Source: Ephemerocybe angulata (lineage: Eukaryota > Basidiomycota > Agaricomycetes > Agaricales > Psathyrellaceae). Taken from it: a DNA stretch of 64,000 nucleotides. Location: positions 744,001 through 808,000 of the forward strand of contig JAACJK010000166.1 of assembly GCA_013368325.1 (NCBI GenBank), read 5' to 3'. The notes under the pieces are model-generated. The model was not told the origin of the DNA, ran no database searches, and worked only from the letters and a program-made list of their open reading frames with translations. The position numbers were made by a program, and so were the translations under genes. Shown here one piece after another: positions 23,073 to 32,556 of this stretch. Each line of letters starts with the position of its first letter. Within the stretch, counting starts at the first letter, position 1.

Positions 23073-23404
23073 AACACACCTTGACCCTGAGTAGGTTTAC
23101 ACCGAGAGATCCAGATATCATATTCCTCTAATTATAGTCTCAACATCCAGCGTTTGCTCGTACTCGACGAAATTCCTCGTCCATAAAGGAAAGGCTCAAG
23201 ATAATGGCGTAAGTTCCGAAGACGATGCCCCTAACTAGCCCTAACCCCTAACTGTATTGAATCCGACGGCTGATTGAGGAAGTCTAGTCACACGGTGAAT
23301 TTCTGTCTGCCGCCTTCCCCAGGCCAACTCTAGGTGCGTACTCAGAACACCGACCGTGACTGGGACCCGCCTCAAACTCTTCACTCCACGTTACACTTTC
23401 CAAA
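23073..23404. other. intergenic with telomere-like CCCTAA cluster
   Basis: 332 bp between the transporter stop and the uS17m start. It holds a CCCTAA-rich run at 23228-23253; otherwise nothing is recognised. Confidence 0.7.
23228..23253 (+). promoter_or_regulatory. CCCTAA cluster (telomere-repeat-like)
   Basis: Three CCCTAA units in 26 bp (complement TTAGGG), spaced by short interruptions, about 150-175 bp before the uS17m start codon. In several fungi Tbf1-type Myb proteins bind TTAGGG sites in ribosomal-protein promoters. That this site works here is inference. Confidence 0.45.
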
Positions 23405-23900
23405 ATGCCACCCATGACTCTGAACGGGATTGTTTCCAAGGCGGGGTTCATGAAAAAGACGGTTACAGTGACTGTTTCGCGTTTCGTCAACCACAAGTTG
23501 ACTGGCAAAGTGCGGTTACAGCCACGTCAATATACGCCAAGGCAGCTGACCGTTTATGTAGCGCATTGTCAGGAGTAAGAAATACCTCGTGCACGACGAG
23601 GAGAACAGTACGCCGGGTCGGTTCTCTTCATCTGGTCCCGGTTCGTTGACAGTGTCACCTCTAGAGCTCAAAACCGACGATGTCGTTGTCATCCGTAATT
23701 GCCCGCCAAAGTCCGCGATGAAGAGGTTTACATTACATCAACTACTCAAGAGTCCTGAAACCGAGCGAGAAATTGCCCGAGCGCGCAGGTTGCAGAGCCG
23801 AGAAGGGACAGAACCATCCGACCCTGCGCCAACACCCAGTCCAGTCCTTGAAGCTCTACAACAGCAGCAGCAGCGGCAGCAGCAATCGCCGCAGCTATGA
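23405..23900 (+). CDS. MRPS17: mitochondrial ribosomal protein uS17m
   Basis: Three exons (23405-23509, 23562-23607, about 23665-23900) encode about 128 aa of the small mitochondrial-ribosome subunit. The start reads MPPMTLNGIVSKAGFMKKTV, then VSRFVNHKLTGKRIVRSKKY, YLVHDEENKLKTDDVVVIRN, CPPKSAMKRFTLHQLLKSP: the OB-fold core of S17 with its conserved KTV, VHDE and GD-like loop. Joins restore GK|RIVRSKKY and EEN|KLKTDD. The protein binds the 5' domain of the small rRNA and helps early assembly. The tail is an unconserved Gln-rich stretch encoded by a CAG run. A CCCTAA cluster lies upstream. Confidence 0.93.
23858..23885 (+). repeat. CAG microsatellite in uS17m tail
   Basis: An imperfect CAG/CAA run encoding most of the glutamines in the terminal EALQQQQQRQQQSPQL. 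Likely length-variable among strains. Confidence 0.7.
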
Positions 23901-24008
23901 CACTTTTGTCTCGTCTCGTCTCGTGTCGACCCCCGGGAGGTTGGAATGGGATGGTGGAGAGGCAAAGCATACATTCGGTCTCGACTGGTGAATTCTTCTG
24001 GGGACCCA

Positions 24009-24564
24009 TCATTGGGCCCCTGAGGCATTCTGGGCGTCGCGCGTCTGGATAGCCGTTTGCACGGATCCAAGCTGCCAAGAACGCGAAAGTCAGCGTCGCC
24101 TTCCAGGGGCCAAGCCTATGGATTGCCCACCTCATCCTTCTTCTTGTCCATCTGACTATCCAGGTCCTTGATCTGGGTCTCTACCCTCTTTCTTTTTGTT
24201 TTGTTAGACTACTGTTCCTTGCCGTGCAAATGTTAATTTGAGAGATGACCTACATCTCGCTACGGATAAAGTCCAGGCGTGTGTTGACCGTACTTTTTGC
24301 TTCGGCCTGATCTTGCTTGACGAGTACGGGCCCCAGAAGCTTGTAAACCGTATTGTCCTCCGTTAGATCTGCGAATTCCTTTCACACCGTACGGCTTGAG
24401 ATAACGTCCACGTCGTAATTTTCCTCGTCTCTGACCTTTTTCACCAATTCATTTTCGGATAGCTGAGCATCCAGCCGTTCACGTGCTTCAATGGCTTTAC
24501 TGGCGAGGGATTGTAACTTTTGCAGTTCGCCAGAGATATCCTGGAGCTTAGCTTCAAGAGACAT
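24009..24564 (-). CDS. PFD6: prefoldin subunit 6
   Basis: Beta-type prefoldin subunit of about 130 aa in four exons. The ATG at 24564 gives MSLEAKLQDISGELQKLQS, then a coiled coil ending LDAQLSENELVKK. The next exon reads EFADLTEDNTVYKLLGPVLV and KQDQAEAKSTVNTRLDFIRS, the central beta-hairpin signature of PFDN6. The third join is set by motif: GEI|KRVETQIKDLD is restored when the acceptor is the AAAAAG just before AAAGAGGG. A last exon after a long intron reads LGSVQTAIQTRDAQ and stops at 24009; retaining that intron instead would end the protein at DEVGNP about 130 nt earlier. Prefoldin is the hexameric co-chaperone passing actin and tubulin to CCT. The 3' end converges on uS17m (108 bp). 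Confidence 0.9.
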
Positions 24565-24767
24565 TATGGAAACAGCGAATGTGGTGGGATTGGTCCAAAT
24601 CCCAAGGATCAGGACGCGATCAGATGATGGTGCTCCACCTTCTTGACTTCGCACGGCGGAACGGAAATATCCAGGACGGTCCTCCTGAACTTCCATGCCG
24701 CCGGAGCTCGACCACGGAGCACGCTGTTTTCACGGGGGATTTGTAAATGGCTTCCGATGTTCTGTCG

Positions 24768-24774
24768 TATATAA
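24768..24774 (+). promoter_or_regulatory. TATA box of the GGT gene
   Basis: TATATAA, 75-81 bp before the ATG at 24849, in the 284-bp region shared with prefoldin 6. Confidence 0.6.
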
Positions 24775-24848
24775 GTAAGTAGATTCGGACATTTCGCTCC
24801 GTCACTTTCACCCCATCCACCTCAATATCAACGCATACCCAGCATACA

Positions 24849-27470
24849 ATGAGCGCCCCTACCAAGATCGATTGGTCCAAAGTCGATCACCCAGCCCCTG
24901 TCTTCCAAGCTTTCCCTAGCCGTCGGTCTGTCGTATATGGAACCAGAGGGATCGTCTCATCGTCTCAGCCCCTGGCCACGGCTGCTGGGTTAGAGATCCT
25001 CAATAAGGGCGGAAACGCAGGTACGCTGGGCGGCCAATCATCCTATCGCACTCTAACCCTTAGGTCACGATTTAAGCCGATGCTGCAGTGGCCACCTCTG
25101 TTGCACTGAACGTCACAGAGCCTTGCTCTTGTGGTATCGGAGGGTAAGCTGGCTTCTTGAGTCTTAGTGCATCAAGAGACTGAAAGTAACAACGCCGTTA
25201 GTGATGCCTTCTGCCTGTATTTCGACGCTACCACAAAGAAGATCACGGCCCTGAATGGCTCTGGAAGAGCGCCCAAACGATTGGATGTTGAATACTTACG
25301 ACAGAATGGGGTGGAGGGTAATAGCATACCTTTGACCAATCTGAACTCAGTCACAGTACCAGGTATGTGGCGAAGTTGTTCACGTACCGTCTGCTAGGAC
25401 TAAAACGTGAAGAAAGGGGCTGCTGCCGCATGGATCGACACAATTGAACATCTTGGGAGTGGGAAGGTGACGGTGGCGGAGATCTTTGAGCCCGCGATAA
25501 GGTTGGCGGAAAAGGGGTACGGTCTTTCCCAACACTCATGCAGTAGCATTTCGATTGACACGGACCAGATTCCCAGTGTCGGAAATAAGCAGCGAAGGTG
25601 TAAGTGTAATTGCCTCGACCGTGACTCCAAACTTCGGTGCTGAACTTACATATCACAGTGGCAACACTCGGAGGTACGACTCTCTCTCAAAGGTCAAGTA
25701 GGCGCTAATAACAAGCGCTGAAGGGGCTTATAAAATCTGCATCACCAAATGGTGATGAGATGCTGCTGAACGGTCGAGCACCTCAACCAGGCCAGATTAT
25801 GAGGCTTGAGAACCTGGCCAAAACGTTCAAGGAATTAGTAGCGCATGGAAAGGATGGGTTTTATAAGGGTCGAATTGCCCAAGCTATTGTCGATCTTGTC
25901 CAGAGCAAGGGAGGTGTTATGGATCTCGAGGACCTCGCAAGCCACACCTCTACCTTCGTTGAGCCTATCCATTATACATACGCTGGAGAAGTGACCGTCT
26001 ATGAGGTAATGGACCATCTTTAGCTCTTAAGTCTCGAATGTCATGGCTGACAAAAACTTCAGTGTCCTCCAAACGGCCAAGGACTCACTGCTCTCCTTGC
26101 TCTCGGAATCTTGGAGCAGATGCAAGAGCAAGGGACGACTCAACCTTTACTTGACTTGCCCCACAACTCCCCCGAATACCTTCATGCTCTTATCGAGGCC
26201 CTTCGGTAAGTTCTTGTCATTTCTTGTTCTCGCAAGCCTTTTGAACTGTCTTGCCCTGGAATAGATTGGCTTTCGGAGGTTTGTTGCTCCGGAACTTCTG
26301 GATCCAAACTAGATATTGACATCCAAATAGACAGTCAGTGGTACGTTTCAGACCCTGAATTTAAAAAAGCGCCAGTGGAAGAATTGCTCAGCAAGGAAAG
26401 TCTAAACATCCTGCACGTTACTGGTTTAATCTTACTCTGAGCATGCAGAAATATCTCGCGGAGAGGGCGAAGCTTTTCGATCCCAAGAAGACCAACCCGG
26501 AAGTCGTACATGTGCGTGTAATTGGTCGACATGCCAGTAATATCATTAAGGTGACTCCAGGGTAGTCCCGAGAACTCCTCCGACACAGTCTACTTCACCG
26601 GTGAGGGTCAATTAAATTCCAGCGAAGCATAACACCCTAACCATTTTGCCTACTCAGTCACCGATCAATGGGGCAACGCATGTAGCTATATTCAGAGCAA
26701 CTACGCAGGCTTTGGAACGGGAGGTAAGAGCTGCAAGACCCTGTATCGATATCGAACAAAGTCTCTGACATATTGTTCCGACAGCCATCCCAGAAGGCTG
26801 TGGATTCACCTTACAAAACAGAGGAAGCAATTTCACGTTGCTTCAGGATCACCCCAACGTCGTTCAGGTTAGCATCCGCTTTGAAATGGGTCAGAAATAG
26901 ATCTCCTTCTGAATGAGCCCCTAGGGTGGCAAACGACCTTACCACACCATCATCCCCGCCATGGCGACTAGAAATGGTGAACTGTTCCTTTCGTACGGCG
27001 TTATGGGTGGATTTATGCAGGTGCGCAACATGTTTCTATTCGATAAGCCTAAGGTCCGACGGTCGTACTCTAGCCCCAGGGCCATGTCCAAGTGCTCCTC
27101 AATATTCTACGAGGTTACACAGTACAGGCCGCATTGGACGCTCCACGATTCTGCATTTCCCCCGGCATGCCTGGGGCAGCGAATTCCGGTGCTGCAGGTG
27201 ACGCCAATAGCGAGATATACTTCGAGGATGGCATTCCTGCACAAACCGTTGAACATTTGCGAGGTAAGCTATAGTTACGATTGACTGCAAAGCGGCAATG
27301 CTGATGGCGGGCTAGCTATGGGGCACGACGTAAGATTAGTAACTGGTGCCGCCCGCGGGATGCTGGGTCGCGGTCAGATTATTCAGAAGCTTCGTGATGT
27401 CTCGGGCCAGCTTTCGTGGGCTGCAGGATCTGACCCTCGCGCTGATGGCCATGCTGCTCCCCAGATTTGA
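24849..27470 (+). CDS. gamma-glutamyltranspeptidase family enzyme
   Basis: Ntn-hydrolase of about 600 aa with a dozen or so short introns. Signatures: [19 protein letters not shown] and NKGGNA|ADAAVAT near the start, the [12 protein letters not shown] block, [11 protein letters not shown], then the catalytic segment [20 protein letters not shown], where splicing joins the exon ending near 26600 to that at 26658. The Thr of DTVYF lies at the autocleavage/nucleophile position. After it come [36 protein letters not shown] and GVMGGFMQ, ending with the typical [12 protein letters not shown]. The precursor self-cleaves into two subunits. There is no N-terminal signal peptide or membrane anchor, unlike secreted or vacuolar GGTs; the subfamily resembles bacterial YwrD/acylase-type enzymes, so glutathione may not be its substrate. 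Confidence 0.88.
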
Positions 27471-27554
27471 GTAGGGTGTGACTACATGCGGCGCTGTCGC
27501 TCTGATCCAACTGCAGAATACTATTGAGACACTATGAAGGAGAGTCAGGTCTGA

Positions 27555-29070
27555 TTACGCACTGGCTTGTATCCGTCGGTACTCCCGAAGTTCTTTAGTT
27601 TCATCGGTGCCTTCGTTCCTGCCCCATCCCGCTAAGGGGACTACGATGACTGTCGCGTTATCCTCTCCTCCTAGCTCCTGAGAGAAATCGAGAATCTTCT
27701 TCGCTGCGGTGCGAGGATCCGGTGAGCCTCTAGCCAGGTCCGTGATCTCGTCGTCGGACAAGACAGACGATACACCATCAGAAACAAGGACCATATACGC
27801 CCACTCCTCGCCTGGGAAGGGGGTGAGACGGTGTCCAGCGGGGCCGCGAGGCATGCTCGACTCACCATTTAGGAGTTTCGTTCTTACTTCTGGCTCGGGA
27901 GTGACACCAAACTTCTTGTACCTAAGGTCTCCTAAGCTTAATTGACTAGAAGTCAGTACTTTATGATTTGCGGCCGAGGGGCTGTTACCATCTCGTATTC
28001 GTGAGGGCTCCCATCCATCTTGATTCACCGTATGAGTCTGTTATGATAGACGACCCCATCATCCTTCGCAGTCGAATGCTTTCTACGCGTGCATCTGCAT
28101 GATGGTTTTCTGTCATTGGACATGCCTTCCCTCCCTTCACTGGGCATAGCATCACCCTGGTATCTCTAGGAAAATCAAGGTAAAGATGTGAAGCTGAGAA
28201 AGGAGGACGAAGTCCTCACCCGCAATGCGCCACTGTTAAAGCAAGCTTTTTCGCAGAGAAGAAGGGAGTAGCAGGTGCGTCGAGGGAATGGAGGAGAGCA
28301 ACTGATGCTGTCGCTCCGCAAGTCTGGGTTGCTTCCTCAGACGACAGGTTGCGGTCAACCTCGAAGAACGTCAGAGTTGCTCTTGTCTCTAAATCGAGAG
28401 GGTCTTCGGTGGGTGGTTCTGCTATCCAGGGTGCAAGAACTCCTCCTCGGAAACGCTTGAAGTAACCTCCCAGACTTCGAATCCAGTCGTATAGTTCTGG
28501 GATATCGCTTGCTTTAGACGACTCGAAGAGACCATGAAGTTCTTGTCTTAGGTATTGTGACACCATAGATCCTCCATGCCTACGAGGGAGTTAGAGTTGA
28601 GTGGATGTGGCCTCGAGATGGGGTACTTGCCCATCGTATATCCCGACGAACATGACCTGGCGAGCGAGGAGGTCCGAAACCTTCGTCGAGTCCCATTCGA
28701 TGCCGAAGTGCTTCTTTACGCTCCTTTGCAACTCCTTCGGGTCCAGAGAGAGCGCAGCGAAGCTGTAAAAGTCTTCTTGGTGGCTTGCATAAGGATATCA
28801 GTCAGCCCGAGGAGTTTGCATAGGCGCTGTCTGCATGTACCTTCTGTCTCCCCGGTCGTTTGCTATTCCAATGACCTTGGGAGACGACAGGGGGACGCGA
28901 ATATGGCCACCTGGTGACTATCAGAGCCGCTTCATGGAAGAAAGGCGACCAGAGCACTCACTGGGTGTCTCGACACGCACGTAGTCGTGGTACCCTGCTC
29001 CCCTAGTCCGCAACTGTTGCAAAGGCGAGGGGCGATGTCCGACAGCAGATATTCTTCGTACAGCAAGCAT
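27555..29070 (-). CDS. PP2C-type Ser/Thr phosphatase with mitochondrial leader (Ptc6-like)
   Basis: About 420 aa in six or more exons. The start gives MLAVRRISAVGHRPSPLQQL, an Arg-rich, acid-free leader suggesting mitochondrial import. PP2C motifs: NDRGDRSHQEDFYSFAAL (metal-binding Asp), MFVGIYDGHGGSMVSQ (metal-binding DGHGG), LTVAHCGDTRVMLC, LVSDGVSSVLSDDEI, and GGEDNATVIVVPL (C-terminal metal site). The DGHGG codons are split by an intron at 28580-28630 whose donor is GC, not GT. The architecture resembles yeast Ptc6, which acts on mitochondrial proteins and mitophagy; that assignment is tentative. It is divergent from VPS20 and its 3' end converges on the GGT gene, 84 bp away. Confidence 0.88.
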
Positions 29071-29445
29071 GGCGCCTCTCACTGTCGCACAAGCTCGTCT
29101 ATCTCTACAGAGATAACGGGCACGACATCACCTGCTGGTGAGCGCGGGAGCCAGGATGTAGACCCGTAACGCCCCTGAAAATTGAGAATGTACCACGCCG
29201 CACGCGCAAGGATAAATATAGATTACGCGACTCCATACCACGACGGCTCAATGGCCTGGAGGCTGGTGCAGATGTAACGGCAACCAAGAATACACACAGG
29301 TGACTGTTGACTCGGGTTACTGTAGATAGTCTGAGAGAGCTGCGGTACCAACGGCCATGCGACTATGTAGCAGTGCACAGCTCCGAGCTCGGGCACAGGC
29401 AGGACGATGATGTGATCACGAACCTTGGTCTATGACCTCCATGAC
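29071..29445. other. divergent promoter region, PP2C / VPS20
   Basis: 375 bp between the two start codons. No gene is seen. An AT-rich GATAAATATAGATTA near 29210 could supply a core promoter. Confidence 0.6.
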
Positions 29446-30368
29446 ATGGGGGGGAACCAGTCTACTCCAAAGATTACTGCACAAGACCGTGCTATATTAG
29501 AGTGCGTCTTGGCTTTCAATGGTAGACGCAGGCATTCACACTCGTCCGTTTCAGTCTCAAACTGCAGCGGGATAAGCTGCGCCAGTATCAGAAGAAAGTG
29601 GGGATTCCCTTCATCCAGGTGAAATAGGTCGTTGATAGGACGTAAGATTCAAGGCGTACTGGAACGCGAAGAGGCCATCGCAAAGCAACATCTAGAGGCA
29701 GGGCGAAAGGACCGCGCGCTCATTGCGCTGCGCCAGCGAAAGTACCAGCAGGGCTTGTTGCAGAAGACTGATGGCCAAATTGAGAACCTGGAGCAGCTCG
29801 TGCGTCGCCGTTCGAATGCCGGTATTGCTGCTGAATATGCTCTCAGGTCTCCACTATAGAGTTTTCGCTCGTCCAGGTTTCTGTCCTCCACGGGCTAAAG
29901 CAAGGAAATGATGTTCTCAAGGAGATCCACCGCGAGCTGAATGTGGAAAACGTCGAGAAACTCTTGGATGAAACAGCGGAGGCACGAGAATACCAGAATG
30001 TAGAGTATCCTGTCCTCCAGGCTGGAAACTGGTTGACCCTTCCTACAGGAAATCAGCGAGATGCTTGCCAACAACCTGACTTTGGACGAGGAAGACGCTG
30101 TGCAAGAAGAGCTCAGGCAACTCCAAGCTGAGATAGTAAGGTTACGAAAGAAACCGTATATACAAAGACTAAGCATATTTTACAGGTGGGTGAAACAACG
30201 GAGGAGATCGACCTGCCGTCAGTACCAGAAGCGACCCCTGCGACGAAGGTTGAAGAATCGGAGGGTGAGTACGAATACTTCTTAGGTCTGTGCCCCCCTT
30301 GATGCCTTGCAGAACCTTTACCGGAGACCCCTCAGAGAGAACGATCGAAAGTTGCAATGCCGGCCTAG
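29446..30368 (+). CDS. VPS20: ESCRT-III subunit Vps20/CHMP6
   Basis: About 210 aa in seven exons. The start MGGNQSTPKITAQDRAILD matches the N-myristoylated Vps20/CHMP6 terminus (Gly2 after Met removal). The Snf7 core follows: LKLQRDKLRQYQKK (basic helix 1), IQGVLEREEAIAKQHLEAG, KDRALIALRQRKYQQGLLQK, QIENLEQLV, GLKQGNDVLKEIHREL, VENVEKLLDETAEAREYQNE, ISEMLANNLTLDEEDAVQ. The C-terminus carries EEIDLPSVPEATP, a region that in this family binds Vps4. Vps20 is recruited by ESCRT-II at endosomes and nucleates Snf7 filaments for multivesicular-body formation. Its stop is only 44 bp from the stop of the convergent cyclophilin gene, so the 3' UTRs must overlap. Confidence 0.92.
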
Positions 30369-30412
30369 ACATGCAAACTCCTGTCTTCCCGAATCCCGAG
30401 TATTCTAGTCGG

Positions 30413-32432
30413 TTACCATCCAGAAAAGTCCCCGAATCCGGTTTTGCGTTTCTTAGAACCGTCTGCAGTACCAGAGGCCGCGGATGCATCTGCCGAACGT
30501 TTGAGACTGAGATACTTTCCAACCCCACCACCTCCTGTCTCCCCTGTACCAAACGCCGCATTGTTTGATCCCACTTTGAGGCCAAACCAGTTCACATCGT
30601 CCTTCTCCTTTTCCGGCTGAGCAGTAGCACCTGGCTTGCCACCCTCTACTCTCCTTGCCAACTTTTTCGCATGTCTCGTTTTGTAGTCTTCGAAGGGGTC
30701 TTGATAGCTAAGAACGCGCACATGGCATATCAGTTTCCCGAAAACCAATCGACACCTGTTTGACGCGTACATTATAATTTCAGTAATCTTGACTGTCTTC
30801 GAAGGCCGGTCGGTACCAAGCTTCACAGGAATCTTTTCCAGAGCATCGAGGACGTCTTCACCGCCGACCAATTTACCAAAGACTGTGTGCTTCTTGTCGA
30901 GATGGGGTGTTGCCTTGAAGGTGATGTAAAACTGGGATCTATCGGACCATTGTCAGTGGCGACCTTTGGGAGTAAGCCATCGAACTTACCCGTTGGTATT
31001 GGCGCCTTTATTAGCCATGGCTAATACACCTCGGCTATCATGACTGGCAGCACCCTTCAAATCATACTCGTCCCGGAAAGATGTGCCCCAGTACGACTCT
31101 CCACCTGCTCCTGTTCCTGTTGGGTCACCAGTTTGAACCTGGGCCTGTTAGAGTATGTGGTTGGTTTGACAGATGCATTTAACTCACCATGAATCCAGGA
31201 ACTAGACGGTGGAATGGGACATCGTTATACTTTCCTGTTCTTGCCAGCATCAGGAAATTGTAGCATGTTTTCGGGGCCTAAGACGGCTTGGTCTCAATGG
31301 TTGGTAGCACAGCAAGAACCAACTTTGCTTACCTTCTCGCAGTACAGCTCCAAGTTCAAGCTTGCTCCCCCGAGGCTCGTGACAACGCGAACATATGCTC
31401 GACGTTTACCTAGATCCTTCTCTTTGCCTTTGCCCTTTAGAGGCTTTGAAATGTCGTCGAACATCAATTCCTCCTGCGATGTCGCCTCGGTTAACCATGC
31501 TCAAGAAAGTAAGGAAAGCAGTGCCCACCTCGTCCCATAGCAGCTGAGAATTCCCTGCAATGTTCGGGTCCACGGAGGTTGATGTAAGCGAAGCCCCCGG
31601 CAATCCTGTTGAGTACGGTGAGATGTTCCCTAAGCTCAGTTCATCAGCAACAGTTAGTAAGCTGGTGTACCAGGTACACGTACAAGGTACAGGCGCTTTC
31701 GCCGCCGGGGCGGTTGCGGGTTTCGAGGGAGCAGGTTTGGCAACTTCTTTCTTCTCAACCTTGCTCAAGGATGCAGGTGGTAGGCCATGAGGATTCTGGA
31801 GCGTAATGACGTCTTCTCTGGGATATATAAGCATAGAGCGATCAAAGAGCAGTCATGAGTGAGACCGTACTTCTTAAAGGTTACATCTGCGACCAAGTCC
31901 CTGTTTCCTTTAATGCTTTCTGCCAGAAACACATTGCCAGTAGTGGCGATCGCTACTATGTGTGAGTGCTCGCTAAATGGCTTGAACGAAATGGGATCGT
32001 GAATTTCGCCAGTGGCCTCTTTCCGACTGTAATTAAGTTTAATGAGATCGGCCGGGTTCAAAGGCTCCTTCGTTGTGGGGTGGGTGTTGTTGTGCTGCCT
32101 TGTGAACGATGAGCCAGATCTCCAAACGGCCAGAACAGATACGCACTTTAACCAGGGGATGATGTTGACTAAGTCGTACACATTTCCGGTACCGTCCGCG
32201 TTTCTTGCGCAGACAGGGTGGTTGAATGGTTGGAAAGACAGCGAACAGCAGTCGAATGGCACCGCTACGCCATTCGTGGGTGCCTCCTGTTTCCTGGGTC
32301 GACGTCAGCGTGAACCAGGACGAAGGCAGAGACGACTTACGCCCTGTATCCAATGGAAGATGAGTGTGAGCCATGGAGACCCGAATGCTCTGCGTGTGTG
32401 ATGTAGAGTTTGTTGGAATTGCCGTGGCCCAT
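30413..32432 (-). CDS. PPIL2: U-box cyclophilin PPIL2 (Cyp60)
   Basis: About 540-560 aa. The start [20 protein letters not shown] and the spliced [20 protein letters not shown] lead into the U-box: [46 protein letters not shown]. The linker is Pro/Ala/Lys-rich. The cyclophilin domain starts [20 protein letters not shown] and includes [20 protein letters not shown] (catalytic Arg), [33 protein letters not shown] and [14 protein letters not shown]. The Trp that binds cyclosporin in CypA is replaced (ATPHLDKKH). The end is basic ([15 protein letters not shown]) after DDVNWFG. PPIL2 is a nuclear E3-ligase-like cyclophilin found in spliceosomes. A possible 48-nt stop-free intron lies at 30708-30755. 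Confidence 0.92.
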
Positions 32433-32556
32433 CGTGAGTGTTCGAGTGCAAGGTGAAGTCACGGCTCTGTTCTGTATTAGTTTGCGGCTTCCCCATTTGG
32501 ATAACAGCAAACGGCCAGAAATCGTTCCGAGGCTCCCTTGACCTTCTCCTCCACCG

